From Hydnum rufescens UP504 (lineage: Eukaryota; Basidiomycota; Agaricomycetes; Cantharellales; Hydnaceae): a DNA stretch of 36,067 bases. Every line of letters begins with the position of its first letter. The first letter of the stretch is position 1. The notes under the pieces were generated by a model that saw nothing but the letters and a program-made list of their open reading frames with translations, searched no databases and was not told the DNA's origin. The DNA is taken from NCBI GenBank assembly GCA_014904985.1, contig MU129209.1:18317-54383 (forward strand), read 5' to 3'. Below, one piece after another: positions 9,801 through 21,700 of the stretch. The position numbers and the translations under genes are program-made.

Positions 9801-11352
9801 GGATCCGAATCCCATGAGCTTTCCGAGAATATCTATGTCCCCATCACAGGATGATCCCCGGAAGCACAAACCAGAGTAAAAGGACCATAGCCAAAGGTAC
9901 TCTTCAGGCGATACATCATAGATGGATTAGGAGTTAGAGAACCAGTCCCAAGAATTGGAGAATCGTTCCCAACAATGTAGCGCAGGACTATATCTTCCAT
10001 GGGTTCATCAGGAAGGACTCCAGGATAATGATGAGGGGTGATGATCCAAGGATCAGGACAGTTGTGCTCCACGAGGAGCCAGACATAAATGTTGTGAGCA
10101 ACCATCTTCCTTTTGGCTTCATCTGGGATGCCACCAGACTGATTGCCATCAGGAGAATTGTGATGAAGGCCATGCATAAGCTTAACATCTATGCCATGCT
10201 GTCTGAGCCAGATACCCCACACAGGGACTCCATGATGGAGGAGGTCTTGGAGCCAAGGACCTTCCATTGAATGGACATACACGGCACCCATTAGATTGTC
10301 ATCCACACCAAAATAAGCACGGGCCTCTGAATTTTCAGAGACCATGCGATTGATACACCAGTGCATCATCATATGTGCAAAGGCATTGTATTCATATGCA
10401 ACCCGAATGTAATCCATAACAAGCCCACGCAATGTGTCGAAATCCTTGTAAGTGTATGATAGCGAATCAATGTTGAAAAAGAGGCATTGCGGATGATTTC
10501 CAGTCAAATGGGAAGGATCACATTACTCAGAGCGCCCTGGAGTCCTACAGCTTGACCAGCCAAACACCACTTTCTAAAGCGATCATATCAAGCAGAGACA
10601 AAGGTGGTCAACTAGCTTGACACTGACATTGGGAACCTGTACAATATCTGCTTCAGCTGGGGGGGAGGGGTCGGAAGGTTGACATGAGATGTAAGTGAGA
10701 TATGGCATCTGGGTTGAATACAACATCAGCAACTGCATAAAATTGAAGATGGGGGCCATACACGCATCCTTGTGGGTAGATATGTAATGGCAAGAATAAA
10801 AAGCCTGTTCCCTGCCATAAAGTTCAGGGGTGAAGTCAAGTGGGCACTGTAACAAGAGCTGGAAGGGTCAGTGGCTATTTGTGAACATGACCACCCACTC
10901 CACCTGTGTGATGGTGGAATGTAAAGAATCATGATTGTGCCCATCATCATGTGGAATGCCCTGCACAGAGCCAAAATCTGTTTGTAAGTCAGAAAATTTC
11001 GTTGTTGAGCATAACATGTTCTACCCAAACTCACTGTTCTTTGAATGGTCAGACCATGCCACATAATCCGGAGTGTCCATGTGCACATCAGAGAACTCCA
11101 GCGCATCTCCCAAATTCCCTAGGGAGTCGATCCACATTACAGGCTTGAGCTTGGTGGGCCCTCACCCACCACTGCACCAGAGGTGGCAGCAAGTGAGGAC
11201 GCACTGGCCAGAAATGTCAGATCACCAGCAAAAACACCCCTTGCTGTGTGACCAACGGAAACAGGTGCACTGTGGGATGAAGAGGCAGCCACAGGGGACA
11301 TGACATATGACTTGAGATATTTGGATCCACGGAATCTCCCGCCCTCTCTCAT
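6896..11352 (-). pseudogene. Decayed RS-rich gene, paralogue of the gene at 22664-26572
   Basis: Fragments in several minus-strand frames match the better-preserved gene at 22664-26572 in the same order. At 10507-9833, FGVDDNLMGAVY and LLHHGVPVWGI match FGVDHALVGAFF and LERHGVPLQGI. At about 8600-8230 an Arg/Ser/His-rich stretch (SHSRSRSHSR) corresponds to the RS domain. At 7450-7331, QQELDNLLAIAPP matches [14 protein letters not shown]. At 7270-7190, QYPPI...VIEFDTAWLV matches RYPPI...[10 protein letters not shown]. At 6960-6896, ESFGF is shared. Stops are mostly TGA, and CGC codons have become TGC inside the RS stretch, so CpG decay is visible. Introns and the exact start (about 11352) are uncertain. 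Function unknown. Confidence 0.65.
8770..9140 (-). repeat. About 20-bp G-rich/C-rich tandem repeat inside the decayed gene
   Basis: Some 17 imperfect units of the form GGGGGCATCAACTCATGAGGC, alternating with GTCAACTCAC variants, run through this stretch. Read on the minus strand the units give Pro-rich peptides such as HELTPPP and HELMPPP, interrupted by TGA in the other frames. A second irregular Pro-rich series continues to about 9360. It probably was a low-complexity coding segment that expanded. Confidence 0.8.
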
Positions 11353-11596
11353 TGAAGTATGTACATCTCACTGGATCTCCTGCTCTCACTTCACATTCAA
11401 CTCACTTTATCTTTGCACTTTGGCTGTTTCTCCCCATTGATGAAGGAGGTTTAGGGCTCCTGGTATGTCCTTGCACACTTATTACTGAGATTAAAAATGC
11501 CACTTACATGGATAACAGCCATCCCAAATAGCAGCTATCATCAGCTGCCAGGTTTTTGACCTCAACCCCCAGTCATTCAATGGTCCCAGTCAGTTA
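11353..11596. other. Intergenic between divergent relics
   Basis: No frame or repeat is supported. The stretch lies between the putative start of the minus-strand RS-rich relic and the beginning of the + strand zinc-cluster relic, so it would once have held two promoters. No clear promoter motif is recognised. Confidence 0.4.
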
Positions 11597-12480
11597 ATGT
11601 TCAATCCTTCAAGCCAGTCTTTTGGCTCTGGTGGAACTGTGACTTTCAACTCTCATCCTCCCCTCAACAATTGTCATGTGGATGAGAGGCCCCACAATAA
11701 TTTCCACCCACAACAGCACCTCCATTACCCATCTCCATGCTGCCTGTGTCTCGTGTTTTTTCACCCCTTCACAATGCCTGCTCATGCACACGATCCCCTC
11801 GGTGCTGCAGCAGCCTTTCACGCAACAGCAGTGGTCACAATCTTGCCATCAACCACTACCACCAATGATCACCCCATCTCCCTGTCAAATCCCCATGTCC
11901 CAACATCGTTCATATGATCAAATGATCGACCCGTCTCATATCCATACGCACTGCCCTACCCCCACTCTCAGCAGCAGTTTACCATGTCCTCTGTCTATAC
12001 TTTGCCAATCTTCTCCTGCCAACACACCCCCCCAAATGCCTCCTCCAACAGCACAACAGATCACGACATCCTCCAAACCTGACAGTGGCCTCACCCATTC
12101 CACCCAACTGTGTCCTTCTACAGCCCCTTGAACCCAAAAACTGCCTCGCTCAACCAAGTCGTGCCCATCAAGTTCTTCCTCTGAAGCTAGGTCGACCCCA
12201 GCATCGAAAACAAGGCATGTAATGCCTTCAATAAATCACACTGGTTGACCAACTCTAGCCTGCTTTTTCTGTCGACAACACAAGATTGCCTGTCCTCTGC
12301 CCCTGACACAGAAGACCTTTCTTGTGAGTAAGTACTCTTCCTCTACTGGCCACTAGTATCAATCCATTAATTTTGCAACTCTTTGTAGACAATGCGTGAG
12401 TCACAATCAATCGCATGTGTATCTTATGCACACTCATTGTGATCTTCCAAAAGACAAACCTGTGAAGAAATTTATGGACA
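11597..12480 (+). pseudogene. Relic of a His/Gln/Pro-rich protein with a fungal cysteine-cluster motif
   Basis: One frame (11676 onward) is rich in His, Gln, Pro and Ser, has TGA at 12129 and 12246, and leads into LACFFCRQHKIACPLP. This has the C-x2-C-x6-C spacing of the first half of a fungal Zn2Cys6 cluster. A likely intron follows at 12324-12388 (GTGAGT donor, ATTAAT, TGTAG acceptor). After it the sequence CVSHNQSHVYL could be the decayed second half (C-x2-C-x6-C), with one Cys replaced by His. The 12246 TGA sits where Arg is expected. This may be a former DNA-binding protein, judged from the motif only. Confidence 0.5.
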
Positions 12481-13305
12481 AGGACATCTGTAACATGGGC
12501 CAAGGACCCTCCCCACCACCTTTTATAAGTTTTTGCAACACATGCCCAGTTCACAGTATGATGGTTTCACAAGCTGCTCTAGAGAAACTGACTACTGGGC
12601 TCATTGTTATACATGTCATAATTGTACACAATTTCAGGAAATACATACACCATTCATCATTTATGCCTTGACTTCTATCCTCTTTAAATGTATGAAAAGC
12701 AGAAAAATGGCCAAACTGTGGGCAATGCTTGAAATAATTTAGACAATCCCCATATATCACCCCACCATCCCAACTGCATGAGTTGGGGATTGGTGCTTGT
12801 CACTGCTACCGATTACATAATTGAGACCTGTGATGATGAAAAGAATGATGAAACAATACCGGAGGTGTGTCTTGTACTGCATCTTCAGCACTTTGACAAG
12901 TTCTTTTAGTTTATCAGACATGGGAGTTCCTTATCAATTTTACAAAGTGATGTGGATCAGTGGCAATGGTCAAAGTCATTCTTGTAAGGTCTCATGCAGC
13001 AAGTCCAGTGATCACCGAATTAAAGTACCATGGCAGCATTTTTGGCGACAAACTATATGAGCTCTGACCCCATGTCAACTAAATGTGGGCATGGTCGGCC
13101 CTGTAAATATGACTCCCCAGATCTCAAAAGAGAGGCCAAGAATACCCAAAGAAGAGCACAATATGCACTATCATGAAGGTCTTTACTCAAATTATTATAC
13201 TATTTAACTACATGGGTTAATTAAAGTACTACCAGAGGAAAGCTAAAAGGGATTCCCCAAGCACACACTGCTTTATGTATTGGATACAATGATCTGAACA
13301 GCGAC
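12481..13305. other. No gene recognised
   Basis: Only short frames without family motifs are present. Some stretches may be further exons of the preceding cysteine-cluster relic, but I see no reliable splice or protein signal. Confidence 0.4.
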
Positions 13306-13710
13306 ATGAACAATCACAAAATGAGTGATTCCAAAAAGATTGCTAATAGTGGAAAGGAAGATGGGGGTGGGGAGGATGGTGATGAGGACAATGGCGATGA
13401 GGACGATGGCGATGAGGATAACGGTGATGAGGACAGGGGAAAGGAAGATGAAGGCAAGGAAGTAGGTGTGGGGGATGACGACATGGAGGAGGAGGGAAGT
13501 GCGGAGGGTCTCATATTGCATGATCAACATAGGGGTCAGTCCATCCAGTACAATTGCAACTTCCTGAGGTGGAGGGCTGACCAGGAACTGGCAATACTCG
13601 AGGAAAAGTGGGCCTCTGCAATGGGACTAGTCAACATGTTGGAAAGGCAGAACAAGGACCTTCAAGAGGAGGCAGCAGAGTTGAAAGCGAGATTGAGGAT
13701 GTATTCATAG
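13306..13710 (+). CDS. Acidic, coiled-coil hypothetical protein (134 aa)
   Basis: The protein begins with a low-complexity Asp/Glu/Gly run (repeated GDEDNGDED) over about residues 20-60. It ends with a heptad-like stretch (QELAILEEKWASAMGLVNML to ELKARLRMYS, about residues 90-134) expected to form a coiled coil. The acidic run is built on a GATGAGGACAAT-like repeat in the DNA. It may be a real small gene, or the surviving 3' exon of a larger relic. No function is assigned. Confidence 0.35.
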   Translation: MNNHKMSDSKKIANSGKEDGGGEDGDEDNGDEDDGDEDNGDEDRGKEDEGKEVGVGDDDMEEEGSAEGLILHDQHRGQSIQYNCNFLRWRADQELAILEEKWASAMGLVNMLERQNKDLQEEAAELKARLRMYS

Positions 13711-13803
13711 ACTACATCATTCTCGCTCTTATGGATGAGCAGACTGATTACTCCACATTGGCGAATAAGGGCCCACCCAAAATGAATCCCTGCCAAGCAC
13801 AGG

Positions 13804-14740
13804 TCAGCCTAGGACCTCAACTGAGTCGATAGCATCAGGCAGTTGACCTGGCTTGATGAAATCCAACAATGGAGATCCCTTTGTAGACTTTCTGATGCCA
13901 GCACTGGGCAAGCCAGCACTACCACTGGAGTTGCCTAGCCCCATAGTTGTGTCACCATCTGCATCTACCTGAGGTGGATTTGGCTTCCACTTTTTGAATG
14001 ATGGTGTACCACCGCTGGTGTCAGTGGACTTTCGCTTGGCCCCAGCAATGGAGGCCCAGAATGGATCAGGCCTTTGAACGTCACAAACACAGTACCACGA
14101 GGAGGGCACACCCTTCACAAACTCGTTCTGATTCATGACATCAAGGGGTAGGCCGACCTGTGGTTTTATTCTTGTGAGGGCTTCCGCAAATAAGGGATGA
14201 TCCTTATTGGTCATGGAATTCGTGCTGTCAGAAGGTTTGCACCATATCATAGGGCATTTGACAAGACCTATGGTTGTGGCAGGAGTGAGCAACTTTTCCA
14301 AAATGAGAGAGGCTTATCTCATACCATTTCTTTGGAGGTCAGCCTCACATGAAAGGGAGCAGTGAAATATATGTGTGAAGGACGGCCATGAACCACCCAA
14401 ATCTCCGGCAACGATGTCAGAAGGCCAGTATCGCCCAATCTTTGAGTTTTTCTCTGCCAACTCCACTACATAGATAGAAGACTTAATGAATGTCACTGAA
14501 TGAGCTGGAACGAGCAAAGCCAGACATAGAACTAACCATTCAGTGCCGCCAAACAGCCCTAAGGGGCATCTTAATGATGCGACAAAATGCTATCAAATGC
14601 CAGATACAGTGGTGCCATAAGGCATCATAGGTTCCACAAGAGACAGCGTGGAGACTAATGCCAGGAATTGAGTCAATGAGGGCATACTGCCTTTTCATTT
14701 CCATGTTGGCATTCATCATCACCAAAGTGTTGGAAGACAT
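13804..14740 (-). pseudogene. Hypothetical gene relic (minus strand)
   Basis: A likely start lies at 14740 (MSSNTLVMMNANMEMKRQYA). From about 14517 the frame shifts and continues. A TAA at 14314 then interrupts an otherwise continuous frame that runs to 13804 and includes HPLFAEALTRIKPQVGLP, FVKGVPSSWYCVCDV and DPFWASIAGAKRKS, followed by a low-complexity tail. The globular core looks like a real protein family that I cannot name. A frameshift or unrecognised intron near 14530 and the TAA mark it as probably dead. Confidence 0.5.
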
Positions 14741-15560
14741 GATTGTCAAAGGTAAACTAAGACACCATGAATTCGTGCAAGAAGTTGGCAAATATAAATG
14801 ATCTAAATGGGAAAATATTAGTAGAAGTCATATTTTGAAGGGCATAAATCATCCAGGTGTCATGCCCTACTCTATGCTGCATGTACTGTCTAGGTATGGA
14901 AGGGGAAAGCAGAAGCAAATGTTGGAAGTGGGATACCTCACGGCTTGAACTGACTTTGAGGATGAACAACTTGCAACTGCGCTGTCTCCTGATCCACTGT
15001 GCCATTCCACATCCCTTTTTTTGAACTGTGAAGGCATGCATTCAGCCTGCCTGTGCTGCACATGTTCTCAACATTCCCACCACATCCTGGACTGTATCCC
15101 TCTGTGGGTTCATTTAGTATTTTTTCCCTGTATCAATTGATTTATTTTCTCTTCTGAATTTAGCCTCCATTTTGTGCAAATTGCTGCACCCTTGCCAGTT
15201 TTGGATGAAGTGCACATCACAAGCTTGCCTTTGATTGTGTGCTGTTGTCCTATTTGCTGTATCATCCTCCATACTGTTGAACTGTGAAGGCATACATCCA
15301 GCCTGCCTGTGTTGTGCATGTTCTCGACATTCCAGCTGCATCCTGAGTGTGTCCCTTGGTGAGTATATTTAGTATATTTTGTTGTTTCTTGCAATTAATT
15401 GTCTTGTCTCTTATGCCCGATGTGTACAGATTACGACAAGTGTTTGTGAGGTCATGCAGCATGACCTCCACTGTATACCCACTGGTTCGATTAGAATATT
15501 CGTCATAAACTACACATACCTCTGCAAACACTTGATCTTCTTGCACTTGGGGTCTACGGA
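14741..15560. other. Region upstream of KDZ copy 2, with a direct repeat
   Basis: No gene is recognised. Two related segments about 256 bp apart (15021-15140 and 15277-15405) share TTGAACTGTGAAGGCAT, CAGCCTGCCTGTG, CATGTTCTC and a TTTAGTAT-containing 3' part. It may be the subterminal or 5' region of the KDZ transposon, but no TIR was found here. Confidence 0.5.
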
Positions 15561-18440
15561 ATGAACAACACAATGAAACGTTTACTTCGCCAGGGGGCAG
15601 CTCATGTTCCCACTCCTCCTCTCACCACTTCCTCAGCACCTTCCTCATTGTCCCCAAGCAGTTCTCGTCTTAACCCCTCAATTCGAACAAAAAGACACAA
15701 TCACTCCAAATTCCCAACTGCTGAAGTTGTCAGTGTGGGTCCGAGTGGCATGATAATGACTGAGTCAAGCTGGATTGGAGGATATCCTTCTAGTCCCGTC
15801 ATTTGGTCAACCTTCATTGAATCACGCCCATTGGATATTGACTTCAAGCCTGAGCTTGCACCTGAGGTTCATATACATCTTGACCAGGATAAACATTCTC
15901 ATCATGCCTGATGGAAGCATGCCCAAGCCCAGCACTGGGGAGATGAGGTGCTACCATCTTTGATTTGACCCTATATGAGCTTTCAACGGGGGCGAGATGC
16001 AGGGGACAAGGTGGACCCAGCGCCATTGCTATGCACCTGCAATGAAAAGCATTGTGTACTGAGGGTTGTGTGTGTCCACATGGAGTACCTGGAGCATGTT
16101 CAACTCATCATCTGCAAATGCAATCCTGCTGCAGCCCAGCTTGTATGTCAAGGATTGTTCCCCTGCACACCTTTGTCTCCGACATTGGCTGTCAACATGG
16201 ACGTCCTAGAGTTTGCATCGGAACTCTTTGTTCACATGGGTCCCAATGAGCGGGCATGGGTGGCCACCATGATGAAGTATCTCAAGGCTCGTGGCCATGA
16301 ATTTGCCACTGCAGACTCACTTCATTGGCAATTTGCTAATGCTTTGTCACACTATCAAGTCCTTGTCCATCTTGTCAATGCAGAGATGGCAAAAATCATA
16401 GATTCCTTTTGTGACCCCTCACTGGTTCCCTCAGTGTCATCAACTTTCTTGACATCACTGCCCTCTGGGGCCCCAACATCCCTTGGGTCCTCAGGGCCTT
16501 CAATGCCCTCAATTTCTTCTCTACCTTCTGCAGCCCCAACATCAGCAGGACCCCCAATGTACCCAGTGCTAGATGAAACGACACCAATACCTTTTTGAAA
16601 CTACACTAACATGCACAATTCTGTGGGGCATGTGCAAGATGGGCCAAGCATTTATTTGCAATCCCAGTGTCGCCTTTGTTTTGGGGGAAGTCACACCATT
16701 GGACTAGGTGTCAGCACCATAGCATGTATTGATGCCAACTTCCAAATCAAACACAATCATGACAAAGATTGGCCGAAGGGCTTTGAAGGCAAAGCTGGAG
16801 CTAGAGACCCTGAGATCTTTTCGCCAAGAACAGTGGAGCTATCCCAAGTAGAGCTTGATATGATGGAAGCCTGTGTTAATGAGCTCCGACCAACAACAAA
16901 AACCTGTGTCAACTCAGGGTGAAAACGAAAAGTGACTGAGATGATGGAGGATGATGGAGCTGTCCCAGGTGAAGATGATGCAGTGGAACCTGGGATGAAT
17001 GTTCTGAACTCAGTTCTCAATACATGTGGCAACTCTTTCATTGCAGTGGATGGCGATTGCATTAAAGCTTCTACCCAGCAGTTTGATGATACCGGGCTCA
17101 TGGCCTTACTGTGTTGCCATGACATTGCCCTTTACATTGCCAACATGCACACAGCTGGCAAGAAACAATTTTATGCATTTGCCCTCATCGCGGCTCTTTT
17201 CAAGGAGTTGCCAGAATGGTGGACCATGGGGATATTGTATGACATTGCATGTCAAATCCATCAAAGTCTCCTAAAATGGAACTTTATGCCTGAATGGCAT
17301 AGTTGCATCGTCTTTGGTGTCTCGGTCTTCCATGCATATGGCCACCAATGGATGTGCCAGCTATGGTATCATCCTCGGAAGTCAGAGATCTGGGGCCTTT
17401 CTGATGGTGAAGGCTGTGAGAGGTTTTGGAGTGAACTCTGAAGACTTATTCCCTCTCTAAGGGTTACAGGCTATCACTGACAACTCTTTATCATTGACCT
17501 CCAGGTGGAGCACATTGATGAACTGAAGCAGCAGGGCCTGGTGAAATGGCTGCATGATCACACTTTATCTGCTCACAAGCAGGAAGGAGAGGCGACAGCA
17601 AGGCTTGGTGGGCAGTCTATCTCATACCTCCTGGATCAGTTCAAGTCACAATGAGCTTTCCAAAGCAAACCGATGCCCGCCAGTCAAAAACCAAAGGAGC
17701 TCATGCGATTGAGCACATCTTGTCCATGACACAGACTGTGCAATCCCTGCAGATCCATCTCAAGGAAATGGTGGATGAGCTGGGGAGAGCTTGGCACTGA
17801 TAGCAGCACTGTGGTGGTGGAGGATGAGCTACAGGCAAAGATCGAGGCTATGCAGTCAAGTATAAAGCACATTGAGAGTAACNNNNNNNNNNNNNNNNNN
17901 NNNNNNNNNNNNNNNNNNNNNNNNNNNNNNNNNNNNNNNNNNNNNNNNNNNNNNNNNNNNNNNNNNNNNNNNNNNNNNNNNNNNNNNNNNNNNNNNNNNN
18001 NNNNNNNNNNNNNNNNNNNNNNNNNNNNNNNNNNNNNNNNNNNNNNNNNNNNNNNNNNNNNNNNNNNNNNNNNNNNNNNNNNNNNNNNNNNNNNNNNNNN
18101 NNNNNNNNNNNNNNNNNNNNNNNNNNNNNNNNNNNNNNNNNNNNNNNNNNNNNNNNNNNNNNNNNNNNNNNNNNNNNNNNNNNNNNNNNNNNNNNNNNNN
18201 NNNNNNNNNNNNNNNNNNNNNNNNNNNNNNNNNNNNNNNNNNNNNNNNNNNNNNNNNNNNNNNNNNNNNNNNNNNNNNNNNNNNNNNNNNNNNNNNNNNN
18301 NNNNNNNNNNNNNNNNNNNNNNNNNNNNNNNNNNNNNNNNNNNNNNNNNNNNNNNNNNNNNNNNNNNNNNNNGCTGCCACAAGCTGGAGTGTTGCAAGGC
18401 TGAATTCTCTAACTTACATACAAACCAGTCAGCCATAATT
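15561..18440 (+). pseudogene. KDZ transposase relic, near full length (copy 2)
   Basis: One frame carries the whole KDZ layout. A Ser/Pro-rich N-terminus is followed by a cysteine cluster (LCTCNEKHC, CKCNPAAA, GLFPC) of the kind fused to KDZ transposases. Next come YLQSQCRLCFGG, the first catalytic region IACIDANF, FDDTGLMALLCCHDI, the second region ILYDIACQIHQSL, HAYGHQWMCQL, and the DGEGCERFWSEL block with the candidate catalytic Glu. TGA stops stand at 15909, 15966, 16596, 16920, 17439, 17478 and 17652. Several of these replace expected Arg codons and none of the stops in this frame is TAA or TAG. Frameshifts follow after about 17660. An N gap (17883-18372) removes most of the C-terminal part, and the last matching piece (LECCKAEFSNL) is at about 18378-18415. 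Confidence 0.9.
17883..18372. other. Assembly gap (490 Ns)
   Basis: Undetermined bases lie inside the C-terminal part of KDZ copy 2. Long frames spanning the gap are artefacts of N being read as open. Confidence 0.99.
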
Positions 18441-18769
18441 GTATATCTAGTTAGGCCCTTTTGCCTTGCTTTTATTCAATCTAAGAGCGGGTTTTTAGGT
18501 GGGGGCCCCTGGGGCCCACTGGGTGATTTCATGGCATGAGACAAGGGGCCCCATGGGGCCCCTTGCTCTGAACTTGCCTTTGGGTATCAGCCCATGTATG
18601 AGACCAAGAGATTCAAGGCCTTGTTCAAGACCAGTCCAAAAAGGTACCTTCAATCAATATTGATTGCATGGGTAGGACCTAATTACAAGGTTATATTATA
18701 TGTGGATTAATAAAATTGGAAGTACTAGGTTTGGAATGACGAAAGGAAGGGATTGTTGAATGGGAGTAA
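18441..18769. other. 3' flank of KDZ copy 2, GGGGCCCC palindromes
   Basis: A perfect 24-bp palindrome (CAAGGGGCCCC and its complement around CATG) lies at 18542-18565, with more GGGGCCC runs just upstream. The 3' region of KDZ copy 1 has the same kind of motif, so this is probably subterminal KDZ sequence. No clear TIR end is seen. Confidence 0.55.
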
Positions 18770-21700
18770 TTATTGTAGAGAATTATTGAAGATACGAGTC
18801 CCAGGCACTTCCTGATTGGAATCCATTTGGGTCGTACATGTCCCCAAGGCCCATAGCCAAGTATCAAAATTGTTGATGCCAGAGGGGAACATTCCAATGT
18901 TGGACTGCAGAGTGCCATTGTCCAAATGTGAACCCATTGCTGCGACGTCTGAATCAGATACAAAGAAATCATGAGGGTTGAAGGCTGAGGAACTTGAAGC
19001 ATGAATATTGCCATTCGATCCTGCAGCAAAATTGGAGTGTAGAGGGGCAGCATGCCAACTCGTACTTCCTGTATTCAGGTGGACAACGGCAGATGAACTC
19101 AAGGGTCCAGCACCAATATTGGTATTAGGTGCAGTGCGAAAATCGGGATATGATGAAGACGTGGCACATCCACTTGTACTCGCAGGATTGGAGTTGAAGT
19201 TTCCAGGGCGAAGGATGGGCATGGCTTCTGCAATTGGCCTCAGAGTCACTAGACTCATCATTTGTAGGTACCGATATAGCACGAGCCTTTCCCTTTCCCT
19301 TCGAGGGCTTTGAAGATACATTGCGACGCTTAGACCTGCCACGCAGCACAGGCAATACACCGGGCTGCTCTGTTGCTGCTCTGGATTCTCCCATAGAGTC
19401 GACTGCACTACCCGCGTCTCGCACACAGTAGACGGTATCATTGTTCTGATCAATGATCAACACAACGTCGTCATCGCCATCTTTCTCATGTGCACCCCAT
19501 GCCTCCACCTTGATCAGGGCAATTGTTTCCCTTGTGGAACTGAGTCACAAGAACCTCCACTGGGATGCATCCCATTGCTTGTTCGTACGTCGCAGGATGT
19601 GGGGCAGGGCATTCAGTTTCAAGAGGTCATCCAATGATTCAGATACGGTATTGAACAAGGAGGCTGAGAAACCGATACCCAAGGTATGATGGATGGAAAC
19701 CAGGTGTAGCTGTTGGAAGTGAACAAGTTCTTGATGTATTTCGAAGCCGCGGAGTATGCTGAGTCACGTCGCTTGAGTTCGTTATCGCGCTCTTTTTTCT
19801 CTGCCTCTTGATGCCACTTTGCAAGACTGCTTCGATCGAGCCTGCCGATGCAACACCTTCACGAAAAGCTCATCGAGTGATTTTTGAAGATTGAAGCCGC
19901 CCTCGATCAAGCTCTCAATCTCAGGGGAGCTGCAGATGATGGCATTCTGGGCATGTGCTGCATGTGCATTGGGACGTCCACACACCATAATCATGATGGT
20001 GTGAATATCGAACTTAGACATGTGTCCCATCTCGCCCTTGAAGTACTTCTTTTGCCGACTCATGAACTTGGCCACCTTAGTGCCGCTCAGTGAGTTTGAC
20101 ATCATTCTCCACCCTTGAGGATTGAGCGACAGTACGGAGTTCATCAAGCCAATTTTCGAGGGCCTGAGAGTCGCCATTGAATGATTCCTTTTCTTTGATA
20201 TACGCATCCGTGAGCTCGGCTTGGGAGACTACGAGACCAATGGAGAGTAGTGAATTAGTACATTAGTTATACACCAAAAACTTTGAGGTCTTACGTTTAG
20301 GAAGTCTGTCCATTTTTCGTTTCCTAGCATACCCATTGAACGGATTGGGTGATCGCCTAAGGGGTATAACCGTGCTGAGATTTGCCAAACGTTGGAGTTG
20401 GTGAAGTGGACGATTGGACTTGTCTGCCAATGCCTGCAGAGCATCATTAAAGGCCTTGCAAAGTGTTGCCACAGAGTCACGAAGGTCGTTAGGAATTGGA
20501 CCCCCATTATACGGCTCTCGCAGCGGTTTAGGTGCATCTGCACAGTTTGCATCGGTCTCATCGTCCTCCCAATTACAATCCGCATCGTCATCAATGTCGC
20601 TGCTGCTGCCATCGTCAGAGTCAGACTGAGGGCCGTTGATGCTCGTTTCGCCGCGGCGCTGCATTTGGCTGGCAGAAATCATTCCAACCCTTGGAACCTT
20701 GGGCACCAATGCTGTTGGAGCTGCTGGCCATGCCAAGTCCAAGGTATGCATTGGAGATGGCCCAGATGGAACGAGCGGGCATCTGCGAAGCGCCTTCAGC
20801 AGCTTCAAGATCTTGATCTCGAACTGCTCTAAGTTGAGACCCGCTTGTCGGCGAAGAATGCCAGCCCTTTGATGATGCCAAGAGCACCACAAGGACCTCG
20901 TCTCATCTCCTCCACAAGGCGGGATACGGACACCGCTTGGAAGACACGGTTCAGAGTACGGTCAACGTATTCATAATCATCCAGGGGATCTGCCCCTTCA
21001 TCGGGTAAGGCCAGTAAAATATTATCGAGGGCGTCGGCATCCCAGACATTAAGGAAGTCACCAGGACGTGCCACACGAATACTAGGGTGTAGGCGGTGCG
21101 CTAACTCTTGGGCGTCATCAAGGATCTTGCGAGGATCAGAGATCCTTCGAGCCTCTTCTAGCAGAGTGCTGGGTGTGTCCGATACTGGCGAATGAGGGCG
21201 GATCTCAAGATTGATGAGTTCTGGTCCGGCAATATCGGGAGGTGAAAGATAACGGGGAGACGAAAGATGATGTTGGGGCGAGAGGGCTTTAGGGGGCTCA
21301 ATCCGCCTGGGTGGGATCCTGACATAGGGACGAAGGCTGTGTATAGCAGAGGATTTCGGACCAACGATGCGATAGTTCGATTTCGCTTGCTTGCCACCCG
21401 GAGGTCCAGACTTGCCAGACTATAGGTAACTCATGAGACAAAGATGATAAATTAGAACCTGAAAAATCCGTACCTTGGGCAACTCCTTGTCATTTGAGCT
21501 GGTGTGCCCATCGGAAGACTTCGAAATAGCCAAGCGTTCGGCGGCGGGGCGTCTTAGCAACTTCGGTTTTTTGGGAGCATTCTCAATCTGCGATGGACAG
21601 TATAAGTCCGAGGTTGTAGGCGTAGAATAGAAAAGACGTACCACGTTCAGTGCCTCATATGTCTCATTCCGAGATGCGCCCATGACAGCAAAGTGTTTGA

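Noticed and set aside
13795..13815. GGTCAGCCTAGGACCT as a left TIR of KDZ copy 2
   Set aside because: Only the GGTCAGCC core agrees with the TIRs. The outer bases and GGTACC half-palindromes are missing, and no partner was found near 18440-18700.
17684..18539. Long open frames of 174-254 residues on both strands
   Set aside because: They run through the N gap at 17883-18372 and are open only because N is not read as a stop.
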